A DNA stretch of 64,000 bases, from assembly GCA_040954595.2 (NCBI GenBank), contig CM082581.2, positions 9,920,001 through 9,984,000 of the forward strand. The letters run 5' to 3'. Below the pieces are notes generated by a model that was not told where the DNA came from, ran no database searches, and saw only the letters and a program-made list of their open reading frames with translations. Below are positions 39,101 to 53,359 of the stretch, piece after piece. A program made the position numbers and the translations under genes. Origin of the DNA: Balanoglossus misakiensis. Taxonomy: Eukaryota > Hemichordata. Within the stretch, counting starts at the first letter, position 1, and the number at the start of each line of letters is the position of its first letter.

Positions 39101-42100
39101 GGGGGTCCAGACGGAGGTTGAACATATCCGTCTCGAAGATATCTGGAATGCGTGCGCGTATTGCGATGGGTGTGCATCGTATATGCACCGCATGGGGAAT
39201 CGGAAATAATTTCTTTTAAACCTGCTGTAAAAAGACCACTTGTCGGCAGACCCCGTTGACCCGGAATTTATGAATGAATTTTCCCGCCTTTACAAGGTAA
39301 TAGGGTACTCACACGGCTTGTGGCGAGAACGAGGTCTCGGGAGATCGTACACGGTTTGGCATTTCAACCCTTGCGGAATGTTCAAAATGTTTCTGGCAAG
39401 GTCATTGCCCGAGTTGCGATCAAAACATGCTCGATTTTACGACTGCGGGAGGAAAGAAAACCGCGATCAATTATTTTATAGCCGAAAATATAAGAATAAG
39501 AATGCAGGGGTGAATATGCGACCAAAAGGAAATAGTCACGTCGAGGATCATCAGATACCGGAATCGCAAAATGTATATGATTATCACAGCAAAATTCATC
39601 CAAGATTTTTAATTCAATACATGTTTTATATTACAATCTCACGATGGTTTATCTTCGTCGCTATTTTTTCTTTTCCGAATGTGTTCGATTGTTGGCAGTG
39701 GACCGAAATGTTCCAGTGTGTGTTGACATCCCCCATCCCCTGTCATTGGTCTCAAAACGTTTCTGCTATTCAAACAATGTTCCCCAGCAAAGTGCAAATT
39801 AGTATCGGTGAGAAATCCATACTGTCTTGATTTGCCCCACCGTGAGCTCTAGAATTTCCCCCTCTCTTCCTTGGCGTTCGAACATCCGACGTCACATTTT
39901 CAGTGTGCACCATTTTTGTCCCCTAAAGCTTGTTATGACGACAAAAAAACGCGGACCGACGTAAACCCTTACGGAGCTGCCGGTGCCCAACCCGTCTTTA
40001 CATCCCACGCCGTCGCGATGACGTGACAAAAAAATCATCAGTGACCTCGCATTTGTTCTATACTTTCCACCAACCAGCACTTCAATTCTCCTGAACGACT
40101 GTCATACAAAAATAAGGTTTATGACTTTCTCTGCAGACCAGTAAACGACTGGCCCGGCATTCCAACACCGGACTATATATGTCGTTGCAATCTTGACATT
40201 TACCCCTTGCAGTTTGCATCTAGTTCTCGAAGACCATAAATCAAAAACGAATCCATAAATCTAAACGCTTCCAGTTTACATAACCTCATATGCGAAGTCT
40301 ACGGTCGAGGTCAGGGGTTAAACGTCACAATCAAACGCACGCCCATGCAGACTAGAATCTCTGCCATCGAATTTGTCATTACAACAAATACAATTTCGTT
40401 TGGACCAATTTTGCCTACTTAATAAGAATTTAATCATAATTATCCTTTATCAATTATGTTCTTATTTCAACCAGAATTTGAACAAGCCTACATGAAGAAA
40501 AGTACGGCCGAATATCCCTACAAGTTACTTAATAAAGAATGAAAAAAATCGTACCTACTTGTCAAAGCACACACCTGTATACTAGTATATCAACAGGAAA
40601 CCCTCACATAGCGATGCACTGTGATGATGAATATATCCCGACATTTAAACACTCCCGGTTCATCTAAGCGGCTAAGTCAAAAACTGCGATGCAAAGAGCA
40701 GGCGACTTGAAACACTTCCGATAGCAACGAAACCTTCTCTTAATAGGGGCTTTATGAAGACGCAGAAATCCGGTATTGCCCCGAATGGCCGGTGGTTATT
40801 GGGGGATTAATTTCGCGGGGCCGCCCTTGCGAAGTTTATCTCGATTTCATCGCTGTTTAAGAATAACAAGATCATGATAGCGGAGTAGGTATTAGGTACA
40901 TGTAATCGGGACGAGCTATATCGACTGAAATCGGCATCATTAACATTCCTAACACCCTCAATGTAGACACAGCTACCGTGTGCGGTTACGCGGTTCGTTA
41001 TATTGATACAAGCTTCTTCCAAAATATTTTTCTTGGGTTTAGATACGTCTCCTTAAACACCATCCATAAAAGAACTTAGCAGAAGGAGGAAACCAATCCT
41101 TCAGTTGCCGAAGGGGGAAAAAAGTCTGACGTGGACACGTCACAACTGATAAAAACACAGAATCCGTCAAATCGTGGGCCGGGCTCCGATTATGGTCATC
41201 TCCGCTCGTACGCGATTCCGGCGACATCATCGTCACGTGACATTTCAGAGCGCCTGTGTCGAATTTATTTACTGTCGTGTTTTCTCCGGTGTTGAATTAT
41301 TGGAAATGTTTGAATAATTGCCAAAAGCGTAGGAGTGAATATGTATAACTTCCTTGTTTTCACGACTGAATGAATGAATAGTATGTCAAGCTGAAGAATT
41401 AAACCCGCAAAGAGTGGTGTCGTAACGTACGTACATGTACATGTAAATTGAACGACCAAGCCAGTAATACCGTTTGACACCTGGCGCTATATACCTGATG
41501 CAAACATTGTTATAAAAGTAACGAGCGCAAATGTAACTTGTTTTTTTTTTACCAAACCGGAATCGCTGAGCATTAAAAGAGTTACCACGGATTTTTGCGG
41601 TTAACAGATGCGGCTACTATACCGCGAGCATTATTCGGAAGTTTGGAGCCGCGTGCCTGTGGTCCGTTTGTGGTTTTTACAACCAGCGGTGTGGCGTTAT
41701 TTTTGGGTCGAGGAAATGTTCCGGGAACAACAGCGCTGACTTGTATTCCAAAAATGCACAATCCCTGTATCCCTTGTTCAATAAACATTCCAAAAAAAAT
41801 AAGGGTGGGTAGATCGGTTATCTGACGAGGCCTTGAACCTTCCCCCATCCATCATAGTCACTCATCACCATCATTACAGTGACCCACTGTCCCTTACTCA
41901 TGTTGAATTACATATTTCACACATTCTTTCCTGTATCTAGGTCGTCATAATTATGTTCTGTCACTGAATGTCACCTTCGTATCCGATCAAAACAAATACC
42001 ACCGACCGCTCCTTCTACAAGGAGTGGCGGGACACTTAGCCTCGTACGCCAGGAAGGAGGAGAAGATTTCAGCCTCGTACAAGAGCAAATCATTCTGTGA

Positions 42101-45100
42101 TTTTCTTTCGCATTTTTATGAAATCAGAACGATTTCTGGCATGGAGAACCAAAATATGCAACCGTGCGTAGGCATTACATAATAAGAAGAACGCGAGACT
42201 CGAATCATTTCAGGTAAAGGTTATGCGAGTACCGCAATATTGTAATCGCAAACGGTTTACCGATATTTGGTAACATGTCATAGATTGGTCCGGTGAACAT
42301 AGCATTGTCATTACCATCGCCGCAGTCCACTAGCATACCGGAAAACGTGGAAGTTAGCTCTTGATTCTGTCTGGGCATATGTGCTACGTATCTGTCCGTC
42401 TGTTTAAAATTTGAGTGTTTCCACAACGTGGCATATCTCTACTTTTAAACGATGAAAACAGTTCCTCATCCGTCTGTTTTATTTCTAGTGTTTCCGTGAC
42501 AACGCTTCCTGCGAGACAGTTTGACCGCGTTCCTAATTTGTTACTGTGATTAACAAGCCTGCTTTACAATGGGTCTTTAAGTCTTAATTAATTTTAGACA
42601 AAAAGGGCACTTTTGAAACCATGATGCATTTCTGCCTGGTTAGTCTGGAGGTATGTCATCTACCGAGGATTAATTGAACGGTTCTTTACTAACACCATGT
42701 TAGGCAACAACATCTAATTGGATTCAGTTCACTTTTAATTTTATGAATAACTCGATCGAATGCGATTGCGTAATCTCTCTGTTCTAGTGTCTCTTTCATT
42801 TTGATATAAAAATTACATCTATGCGTTATAAAAAGACTTCATGAAGATTTTATGATGATGAATCACATTTCCATACACGGAGTGTTTTCCCGGTAAAATA
42901 ACGTCACCGGTTAGACGTAACGACTTGTGACGCGTTAACGTTCCGTTTGGGTGGTGGTGGTTATTATAATTCACGAACTCGTTACCTAACTATGTCTGCA
43001 ACATTTCGTATGCCTGATTTATCCCAAATTGCTCCGAAGCCATAACAGAAGGGTCATTGTGTGCGCGTTCGTTTTTCCAGATCTGAAACCGTGATCACGT
43101 GACGATTTTGATCAAAACACGACACCTGGTACTAAACACCACACTGAAAATAACGTAATTTACATAGGGCACACTTAACGCTACAATAGTCCCAGAAAAC
43201 AACACAGCAGTGAAATTTACATATTATTTCGGTCGTATTTTTTCACGCAATCACGCTGTCACAATAGAGTAAATCATTACAGATTCGCAACACGGTTACA
43301 AATCATAAAACAGCGAACGCGAAAAGTCAATTATAAAAACCAGGACATTTACTTGCGAACCATACTGAATGGCCAAACTCTTGCGTCACATGTTCATTTC
43401 AATGCGAGCAACAAACACGTCTACCACGTGCCTACGTTCGATTTTGGCTAGGTTAAGCGGCAGAACTACGACGGTGCAGTCACTATGCGCATATTTAGAT
43501 AATCCGGAAAAAAAAAATTTAAATCGAACAAACAACTGGCAAAAAGGCGCTGGAGACCTACCTGCAGCCTGTGCAAAGACGATAAGATATTGAGATATAA
43601 TTATGATATCGCTCAACACGTTGGATAAAGTCTTCAAGGGGCTCTATTATCGGTCTGTCATCGAGAACGGACAGCGATCACTTATGGGCACATCGTAAGA
43701 AGACACTATGGTTTTTATAGCAAGTCGGTGCATAGATTGAATAGTTAGGGGTCGGTTAGATGTATCCGTTTGGCAATAAAGCTAATTGGACTATTCCTTT
43801 AACGTGACACATGGTGGAAGTATTGGTGTACTTTCATCCCGCTGGAGAAAAAGGACTCTGCCAGCCAACACGGGCGGGCGGACAAGGTATAGAGGAAAGT
43901 ATGTCAGTCCCGGAGAATGTGGGTTTCTGTACTGAATCCCGACTGTGTCGATACGCTAATTGAAATATCCAGACGGTTGGAACGTCATACCTGCAGAGAA
44001 CCAGACTTTGGCCCGTTTCTGTGGAACTAGTCTGGCTGGGTTTATTTCCAGCGCGTTTGACAGCGGAAAGGGGAAAAAATGAAATATCGACCATATTGAA
44101 TTTCAGCTTTGATCCTCTCACCTGAACCAGTCAACACCGGAGGCGAAATGGTATCGCCCGATATAATTTTCTCATTTCCTGAACAGTAGCGCCGAAGCTA
44201 AAAACGTATTTGATTTTTGGATGTCAAGATGCTAACAACTGACAGCACGCAGTAATCAAGTAACACACGTCCGCAATGACCCCGCTTTATTAAAACTGAT
44301 AGGCTAGCTTCCCTCGTCTCATTAGCTTCTTAATACATTTCTAAGTGATACGTGAAAGCAAAACTAACACCGCAACCTCCATGTATAAAACAAAAATATA
44401 AACTTCCACGCACATACTTTTTTCACGTCCCCTACCATATTTGACAAACCGGAGGTCACAAAAATTCCACGGGATGTTTTCTATAAAAAGTAGCAATTAT
44501 GTTTGCAAGGGGATCCTCGGAAAAGAGCTAGGGGCAGGCTGTAATAAAGACAAGCCGGTGAGATTGCGTTTACATCTGTTGACGGACGAATGAAAATGAT
44601 TTCACGTGCAAAGACCAAAGCTTGTCACTGAACTTCAATGAGATATTCAGAAGGAGGATTTTTTGTTGCGCCATTTTCTTGGATCATGTGATGTCAGGGA
44701 GGGGGGGGGTCTGAAGAAAACACAAGTGGTGGGTGGGGGGGGGTTTCGCCAATTAGTGGTTTGTGATATTAAGAAGAATGCGACGAACGGCAGCGACGAA
44801 AGACGATGACATGGTCGCTCCCAAACAACTTGTAAAACAAGAAACCACGGGGGATATCCTTATCCACTACATAATACGCCGGTACTTCGCTACAAATGCC
44901 AACAACCCCGTAGGGGACTCTAAACGACGTTGTCACCCATGCTAATGGTATTTGGGGGAGGTTTTACACTAGCATTCCTTAACCATCAAGAAAAATTGAA
45001 AGTCGTCAAGACCCGCGCGAGTTCCACCAAATCTCGCTTCAGATACAACCGATAACTTATACAATTCAAATGTTATACAATCATGAATTTATGTAAATGT

Positions 45101-46821
45101 CGCCACATTCTCGGAGGAAATGCCAAGATTTGATAACTGTTTATGCATACTCGCTTGACGGTTCATTTCGTATCCACTGTATTAACCCCACTCTTCCTGT
45201 TGGTGTCAGAAGCTATCTGCTGGCGGAGCTGACGACGTACTTAAAAAGTTATTGCGCATTAGTTCTTGTGATATTCGTGTTAACAGTCTTCCAAATTTGC
45301 ATTGACAGGACGCCGCACTTCTCAACTCACATTATATGCACAATATTATTAAGATTTCAAGACTGCGCCCCGCGGTCAATAATATTTTAAAGGGTGTGAA
45401 AACGTAATTAATCCCCGCCGAACACCAGTGGACGCGCCTGATATAGACTCCGGAACTACGAGCCTGGAACGAGGCTCTCTGGTCTGCTGAAAAGATTCTG
45501 TTTGAGTGATCGTTTAATGTTGTCCAAAAATATGCAACGCGCATTCGTTAATTGCGGGAATGAGTGACAAGATCTTTAGATGGAATGTACACACACTAAT
45601 ACTGTTGCAAGGTTATGTTACTGCTATTTTGATTTGCCTATATCTGCTTGCCGATCTCCGAGGCCGCAGCTTCGGTGTTCTCTCGGCCAGACCAGAGTCG
45701 ATGGACGTCGGTGGGATTAAATATTACGCGTTCGCAGAGCGAAACTTGCCGAAAGAAATTCAAACAAAACATACACATGTATAGAACGCCGCCACTCGAC
45801 AATTGACAGCATAGACAGCAGGGGCGAGTGAAAGTTAAACAAATTTGAAAAAGGCTACCACCAACGACTGCCAATATCCATTGTCAGCACAAAACGCGAA
45901 GTCAGAATCGATCGCCAGCATAATCGGCTTACAGCCCTAAACCCCACGCGAAGGGTACTCCAGCCTTGCTTTTCAACACGTTCGATAACCTCTTGTATTT
46001 TTGCCAAACTCATCAACAGCACGGTACTCACCACAAGTGGCGTCCAAAGCAAATCTCCTCCAAATGAAACTTCTGAGTGCCAATTTTTTTACCGGTTAGT
46101 GCGGAAATCGAGATCGCAACGGCGCGAGAACACCTGTGGCGGAGTGTTTATACCTGTGCGAGATTAACAAACGCCCCCACCGGTCCTTTCAAGGACTGGA
46201 GGCGCCTGGAAGAAATTTGCTTGAGGCGAAGAGTAATTCATAAAGACACGGCTGACGTAAACGGAGGCGTGCTAATCACAAAATATAAAGGCCTCTGCAT
46301 AGTTTGGATGAAAAAAAACGTGTAATTCACTGTTGACCGACAATCGAGAAGTCATTTCCTGAGCTGATGTGAACCCGCCCCTTCTGGCATTAAAACATTT
46401 CCATGGAAACAATAGTTTTACGTTGCAAATGGCAATTATTCACAGAAGTGTGATTCAGCCACCCTGATAAATCTGGTCTTTTTTTAGTCGCAATCATAAA
46501 TAAACGTGACAAAACTAAACACAGTGGTTACAACGCAATAGTAAAAGTAAATTCCGTAATTACTCCGTTTCGCTAATTCATGGTTTTCGCGATATTTCCA
46601 GATTCTGAATGAATGGCCATCCGTTCATTCATTTAATTATATGAGATTAAGCAATATTAAGTCAACAGCGTGTGTGAATGGCGGATATCCATTTCGCGGT
46701 CCGCGGCTTGGCGGCCATCAATTACTTTAAAGGCCATGTGGGCGTGTGTGGACCGTCATATTGATTGTGGCTTTTAAAATTTACTCTCCCCCACTGAGAA
46801 ACAAAATGGATGTGTGTATGC
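24143..46821. other. Gene desert between MMP21 and UROS, left part
   Basis: About 22.7 kb in which I recognise no exon, RNA gene or intact transposon. Open frames are scattered on both strands, mostly under 130 codons, and have random-looking translations. The longest is 39240-39830 on the plus strand (196 codons, with one hydrophobic stretch FLIQYMFYITISRWFIFVAI), which resembles no family I know. Long homopolymers stand out: C at 26392-26401, G at 28308-28321, G at 33714-33723, C at 37208-37218, and G at 44701-44709 and 44735-44743. As the upstream side of MMP21 it may hold regulatory DNA, but nothing in the sequence proves this. Confidence 0.55.
28308..28321 (+). repeat. (G)14 homopolymer
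   Basis: Fourteen consecutive G, the longest such run in the window, in the intergenic region. Confidence 0.9.
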
Positions 46822-47088
46822 ATGGATGGATGGGTGGATGGATGGATGGATGGTTGGTAGGTTGGTTGCATGTTGAATGAATGAGTGAGTGAGTGAGTGA
46901 GTGAGTGAGTGAGTGAGTGAGTGAGTGAGTGAGTGAGTGAGTGAGTGAGTGAGTGAGTGAGTGAGTGAGTGAGTGAGTGAGTGAGTGAGTGAGTGAGTGA
47001 GTGAGTGAGTGAGTGAGTGAGTGGGTGAGTGAGTGAGTGAGTGAGTGAGTGAGTGGGTGAGTGAGTGAGTAAGTGAGTTGGTAAGTAA
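46822..47088 (+). repeat. Tetranucleotide microsatellite: (GGAT)n then (TGAG)n
   Basis: A short GGAT/TGGT-rich lead (46822-46863) is followed by about 50 tandem copies of TGAG from 46881 to about 47080. Only isolated substitutions (gtgggtga, gtaagtga) interrupt it. The minus-strand translation is a monotonous Ser-Leu-Thr-His repeat, an artefact of the period and not a gene. Confidence 0.97.
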
Positions 47089-47095
47089 ATGATGG

Positions 47096-50000
47096 ATTTG
47101 GCACTCTTTTCAGTAAAGATTATTGAGCAAGTGCCTTGTCCTGGTGTATTTATGAAGATTTATATTAATGATGAACATGGTGTTAAATCGTCAGATTTCA
47201 TTCTTTGCTTCGTCGTCATAGCGACTATGTTTTTACTGCAGGGGCTTAACTGGTTCACAGAACGGGGAAAGTCGCGCCGGCGAAACAGTTCTCTGCACTA
47301 GGTTGTTATGGTTACGGGTTAAAAAGTCTAACTGGGGCTGGTACGGGTTTAACAAACCTTCAACGACCAATTAAATCGATACAATCAGAGCGCCATCGCT
47401 GAAAATTGCAGAATGTGGATATCGGTGAAACAGGAAACGGCCAATTTACCAAGTTTCAAACGCACAATGAGCATCAAAGCGAGTCATCAAAGGTAGTGTT
47501 ATTTCCTAGTCGGTCTTTGCTGTAAATTGCGATCGACAGAGGTTCTGTGGAGGCATGATTTGAAACGACGATATTTCCTTTGAGCTCCATAACAACGGGA
47601 AGAAAAAAAATCGCTGAATCGACACTGTCTGGAAACTATCAGTCACAATAACACCGAACCGATACTCGTAAAATTCAACCCCCTTAGGACTCAAACAAAT
47701 AAACACCGAGGTGAAGACGAGGCTACTTGACAGAATCGTGATCAGTACAACACGAGCGTTCGTGATTACCATGGAAACCGATTCACAAGAAATCCACCGG
47801 ATAATTCGCTACATGACTTGGTCATTAATTCATTTCACTACAATTACAATGCATGGCGAGGTTGTCGCAGCCAAATATTTTCTGGAAAAGCGAATAACAC
47901 ACCGCCCATGTTTACATATATACAGTGCACTTTGCGCCAGTAATTTGCAGACAATCGTTGGCAAACGTGTCTCCATATCATCAACGCTATTGATTTTCAA
48001 TACCAATAACCAACTATTCAGCTAAGTCCACACAAACAGATTTTATCCCATATGGTCCTCATTGTCTGCGCGAAGAAAATCGATTTTTATTAACACATAA
48101 AGAGATCACTAACCCTACCTGTCTACCAAGTTCTAAAGAGCGACTAAATGCTCTGTTATCTCCGACGGCCATATAGTGAGTTTGTAGATGTCATAAAGAT
48201 GACTAAAGAATCGATCTCGGTGAAATGCTAAGGCGGCAAGATGTAAGGCCTCTTTACGCGCTGGACTTGCTACTGCATGCTTTATCATCATTGTCCCAGA
48301 AAATGTTTCAAGGGAAAGCGGCGTTTGTAAGTTCACTCATTACGAATATATTTTTTTTGCTTTTTGCTTATTTTAACGAAAAGCTAGTGTTGCGAAGTGC
48401 GACCAGGCGGCGAGAACAATTATTTTCAACTTAATCAAAATAATAATGGAGGAATTTTCCCCAGTGTATTTCATAGATGCTGCCCTTCACCCATTTCTCG
48501 GCAACCGCCTACCCATCGTCTTCTGAGATCGTCGACGAACAAGATTTGACTCGATAACCGCGATCAAGAACATCCATGAAGTTCTAGATTTCTGGACTAT
48601 TTCAAGACGGTCGCGGTGAAGTTTTGACATTTGCTCTATACCCACTTGTTGAATACGTGCTGTCGGTTAAAACTACTTTCAGTGGCGACCTTGGTATACG
48701 TGTGTGCGCAGACCTCAGGGGTTATTGCCTGCAAAACTGCTATCAATTGACATATGCCAACTTTTTCGCGCCTAAAATAACTTCTGTTGAATGAACCCTT
48801 TTCACCCAGAAATCGTTTGTCTCCGCAGCCCTTCGCCTGAAAGACAGTAGCGAAACTACTGGACACATTTATAGACTCTTCCAAACAAATCCACGCAGTT
48901 TAACTTACCGCTTTCTCAGTCGTGACTACAGAATCCGCCTACGCAGTGTCCGTGCCTGTGTGGGATGTGATACACTATGTCCTTGTTCGCAGCTTGCATT
49001 GGCCGAAACCCCCTTGCCTAAATTTATAGTCTACTGTCACCAACGTCACAGTCTCTCTCGCGACAGTGACGTCCACTCGTCGTAACATAGCGATGGGAGA
49101 TCGTGACCGTTTTACGACTTCTACATGTTGTTGTGCTTTTTCGGATGCCCGTTCGTGATCGCTCACAGACCGGCGTGATGCATATTTTGTTTCTAGGGGG
49201 AAGGCCTTAATTGTGGCCTAGATGGAAGAACTGAGCACGAATTCCCGAACCGATCCAAGCGAATCTCCTGCCCATTACAATTAGAGTGCTTGCTCTCCGT
49301 ACAATTATTGGATAGAACTGGTTTCGGAACGACACTTCGTGGTGTCGGGAGGAAAGGGACGATGACGTCCAACCGAGCTACCAGGCAACCAGAAAAAAAG
49401 CTAACACCGTCAACTTGTGAACCTGTTGACCAATTCAGATCTCACCCTCTCTCTCAACAAAAGTTCGTGGCGATAACTTTTGATCAAACCGCAGCCGTGA
49501 TCAAGCACAGCATACTTACAAGTATGGGGAGCCGCCATGACAGAATAGAAGAGCAAAGCGGACAAAATACGGCTATATACTAAACGGGGATGGGGGGGGG
49601 GGCAACCTGTACGGGTTAAACAGGGAAATTACCTATACCCTTCAAGATATTTACACTAACTGTGCCGTGGTTGTGCAAACACTAACCGCCGTAGGAACGG
49701 CGATGGGATACACAGTAATCTAAAAATCACGATTTTTAATTAAATATTGATAATCAACCTGTCAGTATGTCGTAACTTTGAAATATAATTTACAGTGACG
49801 TGCCCTGGTAGTTTATGAAATTCTCACAGAGTGTTGGCCTTTACGGGTTAGAGACTTGACAAGATGGCAGTGTGCCGCGCCATGGGGTTAAGTGGTTTCT
49901 GGCGATCATTTACCTTAAGCGAATACACGAGTATAAACTGTATCTAGATCACTACCAAAGTGATATTAGATAGGCAGCCGACGTGGCATATAGTCGCTTG

Positions 50001-53000
50001 TGTTACATTTAAATATATACATCGAAACCGAATAAAAATAAAGTTATGATGCTATTTTATGAAATTGATGCTGATGATGCGTGCGGACAGTTTTGACCTT
50101 ATTATAACGACTCGACACGCGTCTGCTAGTATCTCACAGTCTCTTCCATTCACAGAGATCAGCGTAAAACCTTCATTTTGCTGACAAACTGACTCCTGGC
50201 GGACAGTCTCACGCACATCCGTTGTGTTTGACGGACAGTAATGTCGACAAATTAGTGTCACGTGTGTGTATACACGGGACAAATTGTCTTAAAACGAAGC
50301 CTTCTGCCCCTGTGCGCGCGCCGAAGCAGCTGTTTCCAAGAAGCGGTAACTAGGCAACGGTGGCGTTTACCGTAATGAATGGTTGCCAGGGACACCGGCA
50401 CTGTTTGCGATATAAATAGCAACAGAGGCAATCGTGCGATTAAAATACCCTTGTTCATTATTAATTTCCAATATTTTCACGACAATTGTTACACGAATAG
50501 CCCCCAAAAAACGAGGAAGAAATTAACTGCAGTGCGTCACGTGCAAAATTAATGAACGTTGTCGAATTGAGCATCTGTTGACTGAAATAGTACTAAATAC
50601 ACGATATGCTGCAACCTGATCGCCGATCGCACAAGGAAATAACCGTACCCACCTTGTACGTATATCGGTATGTGCATATGTACGGCGAATGACATGACAA
50701 ATGACAAAGCCATCTTGAATGACATCACATCAGTGAACCTCGAGAAGGATGGAGTGACTGCCTATACACATCGAGACGAGCGGCTACGTGTGAATCCACA
50801 GGTCTCTCCTTTTTTCCAAATTCGATGCAAAAACCTTTTGCCTGCTGAACGAATTCATCCAGTGCCAATATTTACAATTCGAAGATAATATTGCCGAGTG
50901 GTGACGCCTTTTGGATGATTAATGACAATCGTGAACTAACTTGCGGCGCGTAGTTATTTACGCAGGAGGTAGGCCTACTGCCGGAATACATTATACAGCA
51001 CCACACTACTTGAGCAGATGGACTGACTGCCCTCACTTTACACACAATTACTTTTTCTATGCCCATCACGACGTTTCACGGTTGGTTACCCGCCAAGTCT
51101 ACACGGAAGAAGGAGCAGGCGCGTTACAGTGTGCGCCCGGAAAACTCGCATGGAAATGACGCAGATCCAGAATGAAACAGGGAAAAAACAAAAACAATAT
51201 CAAGAAATGTGAATATCGTTTGTTGACGACTCAGACTCGGGCGTTTACCAGGTTTCTGACTGGGACATTACGCAAGTGTGCATGTGGGTTTGTAAAGGAA
51301 GATGGTGCCCAAAAACACCAGTCGTGTTGCCATCCGCATCGCGTGAGAGCGCCAAAGGCGCGAACAGACTTGGTCATTTGAATGGGGAGAATGCTTCCTA
51401 CGCAACTGGCAGAAACCGGTGTACATCCTCTGTTGCAATTGGCCAAACACAAAGTTACAGGTGTCAGGAAGTTGATGGAAAAAATGTCCTCGGAGAACAC
51501 ATTACAATGTCAATGAAACTGAGCGCCAAAGTCAGGTGTGCTTTCATACATTCAGCCTACGTTTTCTTTCGGTGAAAGTGAATTCTGATAGCCCTGTGTT
51601 TTGGTAATCCCGGGCGTTTTTCCCCCGCAATCACCCGCACAGGCTTCGCCTTTCTTACCGCGAATCCAAAGAAAGACAAAGATAGACAGAAAGGGCACAG
51701 TATATACCATACCATCCACGTTGAAATGCCCGTGGCGTTCTAGTTGCACCAGAAAAGCGTTCTGAACAATTACAAGAATGACTGATTTTTTTTCCGAGTG
51801 CTGTACGTGTTTCAACTGAAGCAGTGGTCACCTAGATTTCGACGAAAACCCGTGACAATCCCCTCCCCTCCATATCGACCCACTTTCGTGACATGCCATG
51901 TCCAAGACAACGGGGAAATATGTATCCATGTCAATACATGTGGTACAGAATTCACTCACAAACCATTTAACACATTCATGCGGCGAAAGACGTCGTCTGA
52001 AAACTCACCTGGTGGAATTCTGTCCAGGAGTCCCAAGACTTTTCTTTCAGGGCTGCGTTACTTTCCAGGCAAGACGGGAAAAAGTCGACATTCTGCCATG
52101 AACGACTGGCGCGCACGTATCACTGCTTGGTCCGCAAATGAATCTCGTCCACTGTCGAAGAGAATTAGCTCTGTAAAACGGCGATACAATGTGGTTAGTA
52201 GAACTTCTCACTGAGAACAGGGCATTCCGTTGAAAGATCCACGCGTACGTATCCTTCACTTCTAATGCAACGGGGCTGGCGGAGTGACTTTGGCAGACAC
52301 GGGTCAGGGTATGGCCGCGTAGTCATACACCATGTTCGACAAGAAATCCGACACCTCTTATCCGTACAAAGGTGTAATTCAGAACCTCACAATTGCCGAA
52401 ATACTGTTTTGTACGCGATGATGTTTTTTGTGTGTGTATGTGTGTGATACCGACGACGGTGAAAAAAAAGGAAACGCAACGTGCATATCCCGCAGTGGCT
52501 TGTGAAATGCCAAGTAGCAAGTCGAGCCGACTTGTTCGAAATCGAAGATGTTTATTTCCATTCAAAATATTTGTAGTCTTCGCCAGGTCCGATTGTCTAA
52601 TGGCACACACGCCATCTACATTTATCACACAGCGCATATCAAATGTCTCCTATGTTTCTGAGAGGGACGTGCTAAATTCCCAACCTTTCAACTAATGTAT
52701 CCTATTTCGATGTTTCAGAAAAATGACATGCGAACGAAATTGATGGAGATGATATGCTACATTCTAGTAAAGGCCTATCATTCAGTGCACGCTTACCGTA
52801 ATTTTTTTATTGCAGGATCAATATTAAGCTTACATTCCTCAAGTTAATAAATGCAAACTGCAAACTTACAACACGTATCCTATAGTCTGTCATGTTTAAA
52901 CCCATCTTCATTTTTTATAAACTTCACAACGACCCTCGCTTCCAGGAATTACTTTCCTTTTGGCCTTTTGACCGAAGAGGCTACACGCAACTGACCCGGA

Positions 53001-53227
53001 ATCTTCACAAATCCCCATGGAATACAGGCAATAAATGTACTATACGAGGTGGAAAACCTTGTTAAGTGATGACTCAGCGAAAACAGCTGCAGTATTGTTT
53101 TGCGTGCAAAATCTGCACTTGCATAAACACGTGCATTTTGTGACTGGAACACTCACATAATTTATACAGGAAATAGAATTTGCATAAGTCATAAATTATC
53201 TCCATAGCCTGCGACGTCGCAGTCTCT
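47096..53227. other. Gene desert between MMP21 and UROS, right part, including the UROS 3' flank
   Basis: No recognisable coding exon, RNA or mobile element was found. An 11-G run lies at 49592-49602. The right end should contain the UROS 3' UTR, which reads leftwards from 53,227. Confidence 0.55.
52806..52811 (-). terminator. Candidate poly(A) signal for UROS
   Basis: The minus strand reads AATAAA about 417 bases past the UROS stop. It is the first canonical hexamer I noticed downstream. Variant signals closer to the stop (TATAAA-like at about 53.16 kb) are also possible. Confidence 0.2.
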
Positions 53228-53359
53228 TCACTGCGCCGACTGCTTTAGTTCCAAAATCGACGCAAGAAGTGCTTCTGGGCTTGGCTTTGCCGCCGTCGCC
53301 GACACTTTGAATCCGTCCTTTTCCAGCGCATCTCTCGTCGTCGGTCCGATTGCGACCCA
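53228..53359 (-). CDS. UROS: UROS terminal coding exon
   Basis: 132 nt in phase 0 from acceptor acaccgttgtag-type sequence to TGA at 53228-53230. It encodes WVAIGPTTRDALEKDGF then KVSATAAKPSPEALLASILE. AIGPTT-x-x-AL-x-x-x-G is the conserved C-terminal helix cap, and P[ST]PEAL the final helix. Confidence 0.93.
   Translation of the reverse strand, partial: WVAIGPTTRDALEKDGFKVSATAAKPSPEALLASILELKQSAQ

Noticed and set aside
46781-47104. Minus-strand ORF with a Ser-Leu-Thr-His repeat
   Set aside because: It is a direct translation of the (TGAG)n microsatellite, and its ends have no coding character.
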